From Aestuariibaculum sp. M13 (GTDB lineage: Bacteria > Bacteroidota > Bacteroidia > Flavobacteriales > Flavobacteriaceae), in contig NZ_JANIAC010000003.1 of NCBI RefSeq assembly GCF_024723255.1, forward strand, positions 186,001 through 250,000: a stretch of DNA of 64,000 bases. The letters run 5' to 3'. Of the stretch, positions 50,842 to 59,803 are shown in pieces. The notes beneath the pieces are model-generated. The model was given only the letters and a program-made list of their open reading frames with translations, was not told the origin of the DNA and did not search any database. How positions within the stretch are numbered: position 1 is the stretch's first letter; each line of letters begins with the position of its first letter. The translations under genes were made by a program, and so were the position numbers.

Positions 50842-52668
50842 TTAATTGTTTTCTTCCTCGATTTCCTCTGAAGTGATATTAATGCCTGTTGAGTCGATTT
50901 TTACGCGGACATTTTCAGAATTGCCATTAATACCATTCTCGTCAATTTTTAAAATTTGTTTGTCTCCGGTTTTAATTTCAATACCCTTATCGTTAATTTT
51001 TACCTGAGGCATATCAATGTTAATTTCAATATCATTGTCTTCCTCTTCATCATTTTCTGTTTCACAAGTATCGCAAATAACAGTATCGTTGTCTATTGTT
51101 AAATAATGATTTACTTGATTAGAAGACACTATGTTGTTAGAATGCGTTCTGTAATTTAAAAACGATTCAGTGTTTTTGGTGAATTTAACTATGCTTCCAA
51201 CTGGTAAATACAGCGTAATTAATACTTCCTGCTCACAGTATTTATTAGAAATTGGTGTGGTGAAGTATGGGTCTAAAATTAATTCATGACTATTAAAAGT
51301 ATAGCTGTATTCAATATTTTTAGCGCGATCTAAAGCCTTTTCGTAATTTCTACCATCGGCACTTTTCTCTATACGGATAGATGCTAAACTATCAGTAGTT
51401 GACTTTACTTGAATTCTTAGATCTTTGCTAAAGATGTTCTTCTTTCCATCATGGTTAGTGGCTACTTTAAAATCATTACTTCTGTAAAACGGATTTTTAA
51501 AAATATCGTTATCAGCAAAGCTTACCATTAAAGTGTCGGTTACAGTGGTTTCTAACGACATTTTTTCAATGTAGTGTTCGTTATAAGCATGCTCGCTCAC
51601 TTCTTTAATCGTTATAATTGTTAGACCTATAATAGAAAACAGCCATAATCCTAATAACGATAACTTAGCAACTTTACCTATAGATTTCAGATTGGTAATT
51701 AGAATTCTTAATCCTAAATAAAATAGGAAGAAAAACGGAATACCAACGGCTAAGAAGGCAAGGACTGATGCCAACCAAACAGGAGTTCCTCCGGCATTTA
51801 CAATGCCTACTAAATCTGTTCCAGGAATAACATCTATAGCCCCTAATGAAAACCATCCAATAATTAAAGCAATTAAGGTAGACGCTCCTATCAGGATTAA
51901 AATAAGACCGATAAATTTGGCTATAATTTTAAAGAAGAACATAATAACATCGGCAAGGGTATCGAAAAATGTTCTTGAACTCGATTTTATTTTATTGCCT
52001 TGCTTTTTTATGTCAACCTTCTTCGCAGCTCCCGATACCGAATCAGATACGTTTTTAGCTACATCAGAAACTGTTTCGCTTACCGAATCGAATCCGTCTT
52101 TAATTTTTTTTTCGATGTTGCTAATATTCACCGGTTCACCGGTCATCATTAGTTTTTCGGCAGTGGTTTTAGCTTCAGGAACTAATATCCAAAGTAAAAT
52201 GTAGATAATTATACCTGTTCCAAAACCAGCGACTACTAATAAAATCCATGCTAAACGAATCCATATAGCGTCCATACCAAAGTAATGAGCTAATCCAGCC
52301 GAGACTCCACCTATATAAGAATTGTCGGTATCTCTAAATAGTTTTTTGTTGGCTTTCGATTTGTTTGATGAAAAAGCTTGTGGCTCATCTTCGAATATTT
52401 CGTCGTCTACAAGATAGTCTTCCGGTTGTCCCATAATAGAGATTACCTCGTCTACCTCTTTATTGCCAATTACCTGTCTTTCGTTTTGCAAACGCTCACT
52501 AAATAGTTCGGCAATACGAGTTTCAATATCTGCAATAATTTCTGCACGTCCTTGAGAGTCGGTAAATGAACGTTTTATAGCCTCAAGATAGCGCTGTAAT
52601 TTTAAGTATGCATCTTCATCAATATGGAAGAATATACCTGCTAAATTTATGTTGACTGTTTTATTCAT
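50842..52668 (-). CDS. PspC-domain membrane protein
   Basis: 608 residues. The N-terminal region (1-100) holds the conserved AGIFFHIDEDAYLKLQRYLE and QGRAEIIADIETRIAELF. The PspC domain (about 108-170) reads NSYIGGVSAGLAHYFGMD followed by a membrane helix. Several further membrane segments occur at about 232-360, and then an extracytoplasmic beta-rich domain with an acidic stretch (CDTCETENDEEEDN). PspC proteins sense or counter membrane stress in enterobacteria; in Bacteroidota the long form is fused to extra domains. Its start overlaps the PadR gene by 8 bases. Confidence 0.85.
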   Translation of the reverse strand: MNKTVNINLAGIFFHIDEDAYLKLQRYLEAIKRSFTDSQGRAEIIADIETRIAELFSERLQNERQVIGNKEVDEVISIMGQPEDYLVDDEIFEDEPQAFSSNKSKANKKLFRDTDNSYIGGVSAGLAHYFGMDAIWIRLAWILLVVAGFGTGIIIYILLWILVPEAKTTAEKLMMTGEPVNISNIEKKIKDGFDSVSETVSDVAKNVSDSVSGAAKKVDIKKQGNKIKSSSRTFFDTLADVIMFFFKIIAKFIGLILILIGASTLIALIIGWFSLGAIDVIPGTDLVGIVNAGGTPVWLASVLAFLAVGIPFFFLFYLGLRILITNLKSIGKVAKLSLLGLWLFSIIGLTIITIKEVSEHAYNEHYIEKMSLETTVTDTLMVSFADNDIFKNPFYRSNDFKVATNHDGKKNIFSKDLRIQVKSTTDSLASIRIEKSADGRNYEKALDRAKNIEYSYTFNSHELILDPYFTTPISNKYCEQEVLITLYLPVGSIVKFTKNTESFLNYRTHSNNIVSSNQVNHYLTIDNDTVICDTCETENDEEEDNDIEINIDMPQVKINDKGIEIKTGDKQILKIDENGINGNSENVRVKIDSTGINITSEEIEEENN

Positions 52669-53005
52669 TTTTGTTTGCTTTTGTGTTGGTTACTATGTTA
52701 ACGGCGTTTTGTAATTCGCTCCAAGTGGTATCTAATTCTTTTAAAAATAATTTTCCTGTTTCGGTTAAACCGTAATATTTTCTGGGTGGTCCCGAAGTGC
52801 TTTCTTCCCAACGGTAATTAAGAAGTCCGGCGTTTTTTAGTCTTGTTAGTAGTGGGTAAATCGTGCCTTCTACAACAAGCAGTTTTGCGTCTTTTAAAGT
52901 GTCTAAAATTTCTGCTACATAAGCATCGTCGTCTTTTAAGACCGATAGTATGCAGAATTCTAAAACGCCTTTACGCATTTGTGCTTTTGTGTTCTCTATC
53001 TTCAT
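52661..53005 (-). CDS. PadR-family transcriptional regulator
   Basis: 114 residues, a winged-helix domain typical of PadR: MRKGVLEFCILSVL, DAYVAEILDTL, VEGTIYPLLTRLKNAGLL and GPPRKYYGLTETGKLFL, then a C-terminal dimerisation helix. Such regulators often repress their own operon and respond to small molecules or membrane state. It is first in the operon with PspC. A palindrome ACTGAA-ATAA-TTCAGT (53068-53083) and an 11-bp tandem repeat (53043-53064) upstream are candidate binding sites. Confidence 0.92.
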   Translation of the reverse strand: MKIENTKAQMRKGVLEFCILSVLKDDDAYVAEILDTLKDAKLLVVEGTIYPLLTRLKNAGLLNYRWEESTSGPPRKYYGLTETGKLFLKELDTTWSELQNAVNIVTNTKANKNE

Positions 53006-53042
53006 GTTCTAAAGCATTTTAAGGTTGTAAAACTGTTCATTT

Positions 53043-53064
53043 TTTGATTGATGTTTGATTGATG
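53043..53064. repeat. 11-bp tandem repeat in the PadR leader
   Basis: TTTGATTGATG occurs twice head to tail with no mismatch. A partial copy, TTTGATTGAT, also lies upstream of the DUF2807 gene near 50752. Confidence 0.7.
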
Positions 53065-53067
53065 AAA

Positions 53068-53083
53068 ACTGAAATAATTCAGT
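53068..53083. promoter_or_regulatory. candidate PadR operator
   Basis: ACTGAAATAATTCAGT, with perfect 6-bp arms and a 4-nt centre, lies 63 bases upstream of the PadR start and adjacent to the tandem repeat. Confidence 0.45.
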
Positions 53084-53098
53084 ATATAATTGATGAAA

Positions 53099-53536
53099 TT
53101 ATTTTAAAAAATTAATGGTTAAAGGATATTGATAATACTCTCCATCTCTGGCTTTTAAGCTGGCAACGATAATAAAAACCAGTTCCATAATAAAGCCTAT
53201 AACTGCAATGATTCCTAAAAATCCGCCTACAAATAATAGTGGTGAAGCTTTGTGAAAATCGAAATGGAAACCATCAAAATTGAAAATATTTATACCGCTA
53301 AAAATCTTAAAAACAAAAAATGGTATGGTTAAGGTTCCTAAAATAATGGCATATAGTAATATGCTTATTTGAAAGTTAATAGCCTGTTTGCCATGAGCGT
53401 CTATAAACTCCGACTTATCTTTATTCGTTATCCATAGGATGATTGGTCCAAGGAAATTTCCAAACGGAACTATAAACCTGCTGAAGGTTGATAAGTGGAT
53501 GAATGTTGCGATGTTTTTTTGATGTTGGTCTAGCAT
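53099..53536 (-). CDS. DUF4870-domain membrane protein
   Basis: 145 residues from ATG 53536; an ATG 12 bases upstream (53548) is equally in frame. DUF4870 features are KNIATFIHLSTFSRFIVPFG, GPIILWITNKDKSEFIDAHG and KQAINFQISILLYA, with about three to four membrane helices. It is similar to the TIC20-like HOTT fold family of small membrane proteins. Its role is unknown. It lies upstream of the PadR operon on the same strand but about 90 bases away. A -7-like TATATTTG on the minus strand lies at 53572-53565. Confidence 0.8.
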   Translation of the reverse strand: MLDQHQKNIATFIHLSTFSRFIVPFGNFLGPIILWITNKDKSEFIDAHGKQAINFQISILLYAIILGTLTIPFFVFKIFSGINIFNFDGFHFDFHKASPLLFVGGFLGIIAVIGFIMELVFIIVASLKARDGEYYQYPLTINFLK

Positions 53537-53564
53537 GATTAAAAACATATAATAGTTTCTTATG

Positions 53565-53572
53565 CAAATATA
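53565..53572 (-). promoter_or_regulatory. -7 box of the DUF4870 gene
   Basis: Minus-strand TATATTTG, an exact TAnnTTTG match, 28 bases before ATG 53536. No TTG stands at the normal distance. Confidence 0.45.
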
Positions 53573-53682
53573 TGTCTTAAAACAGGTATTATGTTACGCA
53601 TAGTACCTAAAATTAACAAAAATTTAACAAATTAAAATGTGTATTATTTTTATACCTTAGTAAAAACTAAATCTAAATATTC

Positions 53683-54138
53683 ATGAGTATAACTCCCAGG
53701 AAATTAAATGCTTTCACTTTATTTAAGCTGCCTTCAGCTTATTTTTGCGGTGTAAGAACCAAGTATATTGATGATAAAAAGTGTGTGGTTTCGGTAAAAT
53801 ATAGGTGGATAAATCAAAACCCATTTCGCTCTATGTTTTGGGCGGTACAGGGCATGGCCGCCGAACTTTCTACAGGAGCTTTAATGATTGATAAAATTCA
53901 AAATTCAGAAAAGAAGATCTCCATGTTGGTTACCTCTAATACAGCAGTTTTTACTAAAAAAGCAACGGGAAGAATCACTTTTACATGTTATGATGGGGCT
54001 TTAATTGATGATTGTTTACAGAAAGCAATTGAAACTGGTGAAGGGCAAACCGTTAAATTACGCTCTGTAGGATTGAATCGTGAAGGTGTAGAGGTTTCGT
54101 CTTTTGAATTTGAATGGAGTGTAAAGGTTAAATCTTAA
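53683..54138 (+). CDS. DUF4442 / hotdog-fold thioesterase-like protein
   Basis: 151 residues. The layout matches DUF4442 hotdog proteins: a helix beginning FTLFKLPSAYFCGVRTKYID, the central-helix region NPFRSMFWAVQGMAAELSTG, and strands SMLVTSNTAVFTKKATGRITF (cited as LVTSNTAVFTKKATGRI). The NPFRSMFWAVQGMAAE stretch takes the place of the catalytic helix of PaaI-like thioesterases. The activity is probably on an acyl-CoA but is not established. It is upstream of the AIM24-like gene in the same direction. Confidence 0.75.
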   Translation: MSITPRKLNAFTLFKLPSAYFCGVRTKYIDDKKCVVSVKYRWINQNPFRSMFWAVQGMAAELSTGALMIDKIQNSEKKISMLVTSNTAVFTKKATGRITFTCYDGALIDDCLQKAIETGEGQTVKLRSVGLNREGVEVSSFEFEWSVKVKS

Positions 54139-54209
54139 TTTTTAAAAATTGTTGTAACAATTAAGCAAACAATTCAACCAATAAGCAAATCAAAAAACAA
54201 AAAGTAAAA

Positions 54210-55010
54210 ATGACAGCACACGAAATTGATTATAATATATACGGTGAAGAAATGCAGTATGTAGAAATAGAACTTGACCCGCAAGAGGCCGTTGTAGCCG
54301 AAGCAGGAAGTTTTATGATGATGGACGACGGTATTAAAATGGAAACCATTTTTGGAGATGGTTCGCAAAACGACTCTGGATTTTTAGGGAAAATTCTTGG
54401 TGCCGGAAAACGTATTTTAACCGGTGAGAGTTTATTTATGACAGCGTTTTACAATACCTTTCCTGGAAAGCGAAAAGTATCTTTTGCCTCTCCTTATCCA
54501 GGGAAAATCATTCCGATAGATTTAACAGAAAATCGCGGGAAGTTTATTTGCCAAAAGGATGCCTTTTTATGCGCTGCTAAAGGTGTTAGTGTTGGTATTG
54601 AGTTCTCTAAACGATTGGGGCGTGGATTTTTTGGAGGCGAAGGTTTTATTATGCAAAAATTGGAAGGCGACGGTATGGCATTTGTTCATGCTGGTGGTAC
54701 CATGGCTAGAAAAGTACTTCAGTCGGGAGAGATTTTGCGTGTAGATACTGGATGTATTATTGGATTTACTCAAGATGTCGATTACGATATTGAATTTATT
54801 GGAGGTATAAAAAATACCGTTTTTGGAGGTGAAGGTTTATTTTATGCAAAACTCCAAGGGCCAGGAGTTGTATATATTCAATCTTTACCGTTTAGTCGAC
54901 TGGCTGGTCGTGTTTGGGCATCGGCACCACAAGCAGGTGGAAAGGATAGAGGCGAAGGTAGTATTCTTGGAGGTTTAGGTAATTTACTCGATGGCGATAA
55001 CAGATTTTAA
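54210..55010 (+). CDS. AIM24 / TIGR00266-family protein
   Basis: 266 residues with the AIM24 beta-roll pattern: [21 protein letters not shown] (cited as [18 protein letters not shown]), [44 protein letters not shown] and [16 protein letters not shown]. It is a soluble, probably cytoplasmic protein of unknown function, widely conserved from bacteria to mitochondria. The distance of about 70 bases from the DUF4442 gene allows co-transcription. A perfect palindromic terminator follows. Confidence 0.88.
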   Translation: MTAHEIDYNIYGEEMQYVEIELDPQEAVVAEAGSFMMMDDGIKMETIFGDGSQNDSGFLGKILGAGKRILTGESLFMTAFYNTFPGKRKVSFASPYPGKIIPIDLTENRGKFICQKDAFLCAAKGVSVGIEFSKRLGRGFFGGEGFIMQKLEGDGMAFVHAGGTMARKVLQSGEILRVDTGCIIGFTQDVDYDIEFIGGIKNTVFGGEGLFYAKLQGPGVVYIQSLPFSRLAGRVWASAPQAGGKDRGEGSILGGLGNLLDGDNRF

Positions 55011-55021
55011 TTGAACACTAT

Positions 55022-55058
55022 AAAATAAAAGGCTTGGAAATTCCAAGCCTTTTATTTT
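55022..55058. terminator. bidirectional terminator after the AIM24-like gene
   Basis: A nearly loopless palindrome of 18-bp arms (AAAATAAAAGGCTTGGAA and its complement) with one central A. It lies between convergent genes and can act on both strands. Confidence 0.88.
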
Positions 55059-55062
55059 TCAT

Positions 55063-58053
55063 TTAGTATTTTATAAATTTGATTGCTTTCATGTTTTGTA
55101 TGTTTGAAAGTTCTTTTAAAAAGTAAACACCATCATTCAAGCTGGACAGAGAAATACTTTCTGAATTTGAAATATTTACTTTCATAACCAATTGTCCTAA
55201 GGCATTGAAGATGCCTAAATTTGAAGTGTCATTGGGTAGGTTGTAAACTTTTAATAATTCTGAATTTTTATTGTAACTGATATACAGTTTGTTGCCATTA
55301 TTTTCCTTAGTCTCTAAGGTTACATCTTCCTTAAAAGCAATTGAGAATCGATCTGCTGGAGTGCTTGAATCTAAATTTAAATTCACATCATTTTCTCTAA
55401 GATTGTAAAATGTATTTTGATAGCTATCAAATAGATAGATGTTTAAGTTGTCAGGAACGTTTTCCATTTTATGAATTGAAAATAAATAGTTTCCTGAATT
55501 TTTTATGCTAATATGTAGAGGTAACTTATCGTCAATGTTTATTTCAGGTAAAGCTTGAATGGATAAGGTTTTGCCGTCGTCTAACTTCCAAAGTAAATCG
55601 TTTTGTGAACTGGTAGCTATCGCATCATAGCCTTTATCATAGCCATACGTTGTGTTACTGTCATAGCCTAATCCTATAACTTTAGTATATCCACGGGGGT
55701 CTGTGAAAGAAAACCAGATTTTTGATCTTTCATCTTCTGCAATTGTAGTTTTAGATTTTGTTGTTGTTTTATAAAAAACGGTTTCATCCAGAGATTCTCT
55801 GGCAAAAGCGCGCTGTGCATTGTTAAAATTCAAAACCCCTGAATTATCAATATTCACAAAAAAACCTTGTCCAATATCAATATATCTCGTTGGTTCAGGT
55901 TTTGAAGTGCTTCCTTTCCCGCTTATTAAATCTGTTGAAGCAATAGCAGGAATTGACATCATTAAGGTATAAGTAGCATAACCCCCTTCATAATTTGCTA
56001 AAACATGACTATTGTTCGTGGAGAAGGATTCCCAGAATAAAAGTATTCCATCAATTACAGAAAGGTTGTCGTTTATAAACTGGTCAGCATCTAAAGTTGA
56101 AGGGTAAGGATTGCCGATTAATATATCGTTACCCGCAGTAACATTAAAATTATATTCACCATCATTAGGAAGTCCTCTGAAAATGTATTCTTGTTCCGGA
56201 GTAGAAGCTCCGGAACCTTTCATTGTGTAACCAAGACCAGGAATCATATTGGTGTTTGGATATATTTTTTTCCATGAATAGTAGTTTCCTGCAGTTCCAT
56301 AAAAACTGTATAGCCAATATTTGCTTAAGGATATTGGGGTGGTTGTAGGATTTGCATTATACCCGCTTATAAAACTAACAACACCATTATTGTCTTCCAG
56401 ATATGCCATTTTCCAAAAACCGTTTCTATTAACAGGAGCACTCCAGTAATTATAATTATATAAATTTGAGGTGCCTTGTTGTTGTATTTTTAGATACCCT
56501 GAACCTGAATTTGAACTCGTGTTTCTGTGGTTTTGTATAAGTTGAGCTTCGCCTAGAAGATTAAACAATCCGTTGATAGTAACCTTTTCCTCAACTTGAA
56601 TTAATAGACCGTCCATAATATTCAAGATACCTCCCGATTCTATTTCGATTTCCCTAACATGAGTGTCAAAATAGATATCGGCTGAATTTACACCGGATTT
56701 AACTAGCAATTTATAACAGGAATCTGAATCGTTAGGTGCACTTGAAGGTCCGGAGCCATTATAAAACATGGTGCCATCCCAGACGATTTGATCAATGTAT
56801 CGAAGTGTGAAATAATCATTGTTTTTAAAATCTACCAAAGTTGCTGAAGCCGTATTTCCAGATATGGTTAAGTCAATAACTGATTCTGGTGAAGAAAAGT
56901 CACCATTATTATCAATAACAAGTTGTAAAGAACTACAACTTTGAAGTCCTGATAAATTCATTGAGCTTATATCAAAGGAAACAGTAACACTTCCTGCATT
57001 TTTAGATCGGCTAATACGCCATCTTGAATTTAGTTGTTCGGTATAATTGGTTGTATTAGTTTCAAAATTATAGGAAGGATTTTCAAATTCTTCTCCCCAA
57101 AACAAATAATCACCTTTTGATAATTTTGAAGGATTGTTCATTCGAACAATACCAGTTCCTTGAGCATCTGTGTGCTCATCAAAGTTTCCATATTTCCCAA
57201 TTCCAGCCACATGAAAATCAAAATTCCCATTTGCAGGAGTATCTTGAGTATAAAGATCGTAATTGTCTAAAGTCAAGTTATATTTCGCTGCTAAATAGTT
57301 GTCTATAATGATACGCTGTGTTTCATTAATTTTCTCTTTAAAAATGATTATTTCAGCCATATTACCTGAAAACCCATTAGTACCTGTAGTATTACCTCCT
57401 AAATTAAAACGTTGGGTAGGGTAGGAGGTATAGGTTGAACTATTTTTTTCGTCACCAATCAAGGTTTCGTTTCTATAAAGCTGCTTGCCAGATGAAGGAT
57501 GGGCATCGTACGACCAAATTGAATAATTGGTAAGTCCTGAAAGACCACTAACCTCAATTCGGGCATCAGATGTACAACAGGTCCCGATATCGTAGTATAC
57601 AGATCCGTTCCAGGGAATATGTGCCGAAAATCTCGTGCTGTTTTCAAGAGGATCTGTAGTGTAAACAGCGGATTGTTGTGTTGTATTATCTGCTTTAGCT
57701 ACTACAAAAGTCGAGGCTTGATTTGATATGAAATTTGAACTGCTAAGCGTTAAGTCAGTTCGCAATCTGTTACTTCCGTTAAAATAAATTTCGTTAAAAC
57801 CATTAAGACTTTCTGAAAGTAAGGTTGGTCTTTGGGTATCCGTTTCGTTTAAATCAAAATCACTTAAGCCTGCAGCATTAGTCCAGTTGTCAATTAAGTT
57901 CCCGCTAGTAGAGATGCCGCTATCTGGGCGATACCACATAATTAAGTTTGAAGTCCCATCTGAAGAGCCAACACCACCAGGTCCTGTTTGCGCATATGTT
58001 AAATGAAAAAATGTCATAACGCCGACGAGCGTGAATAGTTTAAAAACATCCAT
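55063..58053 (-). CDS. large T9SS-exported protein with LamG-like domain
   Basis: 996 residues with a signal peptide (1-21, ending TYAQ). A concanavalin/LamG-like domain (about 30-265) includes LIMWYRPDSGIS and GFSGNMAEIIIFKEKI. A second region begins HVAGIGKYGNFDEHTDAQGTG and contains GDYLFWGEE, typical of surface proteins in this phylum. The C-terminal 75 residues form a type A T9SS sorting domain (KVYNLPNDTSNLGIFNALGQ, then LNDGVYFLKE and IKFIKY). The protein is expected to be secreted and attached to the cell surface. No catalytic motif was recognised. Confidence 0.85.
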   Translation of the reverse strand: MDVFKLFTLVGVMTFFHLTYAQTGPGGVGSSDGTSNLIMWYRPDSGISTSGNLIDNWTNAAGLSDFDLNETDTQRPTLLSESLNGFNEIYFNGSNRLRTDLTLSSSNFISNQASTFVVAKADNTTQQSAVYTTDPLENSTRFSAHIPWNGSVYYDIGTCCTSDARIEVSGLSGLTNYSIWSYDAHPSSGKQLYRNETLIGDEKNSSTYTSYPTQRFNLGGNTTGTNGFSGNMAEIIIFKEKINETQRIIIDNYLAAKYNLTLDNYDLYTQDTPANGNFDFHVAGIGKYGNFDEHTDAQGTGIVRMNNPSKLSKGDYLFWGEEFENPSYNFETNTTNYTEQLNSRWRISRSKNAGSVTVSFDISSMNLSGLQSCSSLQLVIDNNGDFSSPESVIDLTISGNTASATLVDFKNNDYFTLRYIDQIVWDGTMFYNGSGPSSAPNDSDSCYKLLVKSGVNSADIYFDTHVREIEIESGGILNIMDGLLIQVEEKVTINGLFNLLGEAQLIQNHRNTSSNSGSGYLKIQQQGTSNLYNYNYWSAPVNRNGFWKMAYLEDNNGVVSFISGYNANPTTTPISLSKYWLYSFYGTAGNYYSWKKIYPNTNMIPGLGYTMKGSGASTPEQEYIFRGLPNDGEYNFNVTAGNDILIGNPYPSTLDADQFINDNLSVIDGILLFWESFSTNNSHVLANYEGGYATYTLMMSIPAIASTDLISGKGSTSKPEPTRYIDIGQGFFVNIDNSGVLNFNNAQRAFARESLDETVFYKTTTKSKTTIAEDERSKIWFSFTDPRGYTKVIGLGYDSNTTYGYDKGYDAIATSSQNDLLWKLDDGKTLSIQALPEINIDDKLPLHISIKNSGNYLFSIHKMENVPDNLNIYLFDSYQNTFYNLRENDVNLNLDSSTPADRFSIAFKEDVTLETKENNGNKLYISYNKNSELLKVYNLPNDTSNLGIFNALGQLVMKVNISNSESISLSSLNDGVYFLKELSNIQNMKAIKFIKY

Positions 58054-58505
58054 AGATTTGAGAGAGGATTTAGTTTTTTGTTAATTAAATAGCAATTATT
58101 ATGCATACATAGTAATGTCAATACTACGCACGTTTAGACACGCTTATTTTAATGGCGGTCACATCATTTGTATTTTTAATTACAAAAAGTCTTTCTTATG
58201 TATCGATGTTTTTGATAATAGCAATTGTTGTTTTCATAAATTTTGAGAGATTGAGAGAATTATAGTGTAAATCTAATATTTTTTTTAATAAAATAAAATA
58301 TTAACAATAAAGTTTGTAAAACCTTATGTACTGTGGGTTTTTGGTTTTCTTAATTGTTAATAAACTAATAAACCGTTAAATTTTACACTTTATCGACCGC
58401 TATGTTTATTTTTTTATTATTTTTAAGTGTTTTAAATAACGATTAAAATAATGCCTATTAAGAACATCTACTTTAAAAGAATAAACTTAAAATCCCTAAT
58501 AAATC
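58054..58505. other. AT-rich divergent intergenic region
   Basis: 452 bases between two divergently transcribed genes. It contains long A/T tracts and no credible reading frame, tRNA or strong hairpin. It must hold both promoters, but no full TTG-N19-TAnnTTTG match was found. Confidence 0.5.
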
Positions 58506-58703
58506 ATGGCAAGAGCAATGCTAGAGTATACTAAAACTATACTTAATAAAGTTAGTTTTGATGCTAACTTGTTTTGCAAAGAAGTACAAAAGGCGGTTGA
58601 GCGATTACTACCTTACGAGTTGGAAGAGCTCAAGATTTTCATTCAGTCTTTAATACAGCAAAACCCGGAATTGAATCAGTGTCTGGTATACTTAAAACCA
58701 TAA
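58506..58703 (+). CDS. 65-residue conserved-looking small protein
   Basis: A small soluble protein predicted to be nearly all helical (TKTILNKVSFDANLFCKEVQ, then KAVERLLPYELEELKIFIQS) with one Cys at residue 23. The start ATG, the coding-like codon use and a strong terminator 6 bases after the stop support a real gene. It has a long upstream region of its own. I do not recognise a family. The pattern LLPYELEELKIF is a plausible interaction helix, but no function can be assigned. Confidence 0.68.
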   Translation: MARAMLEYTKTILNKVSFDANLFCKEVQKAVERLLPYELEELKIFIQSLIQQNPELNQCLVYLKP

Positions 58704-58708
58704 AGAAA

Positions 58709-58739
58709 AGGCGACCGTAATTGGTCGCCTCTTTTTTTA
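58709..58739. terminator. terminator between the small gene and oxyR
   Basis: AGGCGACC / GGTCGCCT stem with a 6-nt loop and a T-run at the right. It reaches into the stop codon of the convergent oxyR. Confidence 0.87.
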
Positions 58740-59684
58740 TTTTTTACTGGATGCTAACGGACTTATAATTTGTACGTCCTGAAAGGCAATAGCACCACGA
58801 ACTACACCAAGAATAACATCTTGTAAGGCCTCTATTATCTGCATTTTCAGCTCACTTTTATGATAAATTAAACTTACCTCACGTGCAGGTGAAGGCTCTT
58901 TAAAAAAGTGTAAATTCTCCTTTTCCTTATCGTTAATGTCTAAGGTATGTAAATAAGGAAGAAGGGTCATGCCTAAACCTTCATCAGATAGTTTTATTAA
59001 GGTTTCTATACTACCACTTTCTAACTGAAATTGCTCATCCTGCTGGGTTTTAAATGCTTTGCATAAGTTTAATACACCTTCTCTAAAGCAATGTCCGTCT
59101 TCTAGTAACAGCATGTCACTAACATCTAATTCTGCGATATCAATTTTTTTATTGGTGTGTAGTTTGTGGTTTTTAGGTATGTAAGATACAAAGGGTTCAA
59201 AATATAACACACGTTCCTTAATAGCATCATCTTCCAATGGCGTAGCCGCAATGGCAGCATCTAAATGTCCGTCTTTAATACGTGCTATTATTTCGTCTGT
59301 TGTTAACTCCTCAATTATTAGTTTTACTTTCGGGTGTCTTTTTATGAAATTCTTTAAGAACATAGGTAGCAGGGTAGGCATCACCGTTGGAATGATTCCT
59401 AATTTAAATTCACCTCCTATAAATCCTTTTTGCTGGTCGACAATATCCTGTATTCTGTAAGACTCGTTAACAATATTTCGCGCCTGAGTTACAATTTTTT
59501 TACCCACATCGGTTAGCTCAATTGGCTTTTTACTTCGGTCAAAAATCTGGATTGATAATTCGTCCTCCAGTTTTTGAATTTGCATACTTAAAGTAGGTTG
59601 GGTAACAAAGCATTTTTCGGCTGCTTTGGTGAAGTTTTGGTTTTCGGCAACGGCCAAAACATAGTATAATTGTGTTATTGTCAT
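58737..59684 (-). CDS. oxyR: peroxide-sensing LysR-family regulator OxyR
   Basis: 315 residues. The LysR HTH is near the N-terminus (NFTKAAEKCFVTQPTLSMQI). The two redox-sensing cysteines fall at 199 and 208 in GHCFREGVLNLC, the same numbers and spacing as Cys199/Cys208 of E. coli OxyR. Peroxide oxidises them to a disulfide and switches the protein to an activator. It is divergent from dps, a classic OxyR target, with 119 bases between them. A GATA-N7-TATC element (59708-59722) is a candidate binding site. Confidence 0.93.
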   Translation of the reverse strand: MTITQLYYVLAVAENQNFTKAAEKCFVTQPTLSMQIQKLEDELSIQIFDRSKKPIELTDVGKKIVTQARNIVNESYRIQDIVDQQKGFIGGEFKLGIIPTVMPTLLPMFLKNFIKRHPKVKLIIEELTTDEIIARIKDGHLDAAIAATPLEDDAIKERVLYFEPFVSYIPKNHKLHTNKKIDIAELDVSDMLLLEDGHCFREGVLNLCKAFKTQQDEQFQLESGSIETLIKLSDEGLGMTLLPYLHTLDINDKEKENLHFFKEPSPAREVSLIYHKSELKMQIIEALQDVILGVVRGAIAFQDVQIISPLASSKK

Positions 59685-59707
59685 TAGGTATCAATTTAGG
59701 CTATAAA

Positions 59708-59722
59708 GATATAAAAACTATC
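59708..59722. promoter_or_regulatory. candidate OxyR half-site
   Basis: GATATAAAAACTATC is a GATA-N7-TATC dyad related to the ATAG-N7-CTAT half-site of known OxyR operators. It lies between the divergent oxyR and dps starts, just upstream of the dps promoter. Confidence 0.45.
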
Positions 59723-59733
59723 AATAAAACTTA

Positions 59734-59764
59734 TTGTTTGTTCGGCTTTTATAGAGTAAATTTG
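59734..59764 (+). promoter_or_regulatory. promoter of dps
   Basis: TTG at 59734-59736, a 20-nt spacer, then TAAATTTG at 59757-59764, a full Bacteroidota consensus. The start is predicted near 59771, leaving a leader of about 33 nt. Confidence 0.7.
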
Positions 59765-59803
59765 TAGTAAATACAAACGACAAATAATTAAAACATTTAT
59801 ATA

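Noticed and set aside
54147-54162. AATTGTT-GT-AACAATT dyad before the AIM24-like gene as a terminator
   Set aside because: No T-run follows and the stem is AT only, so termination is unlikely; a regulatory role cannot be judged.
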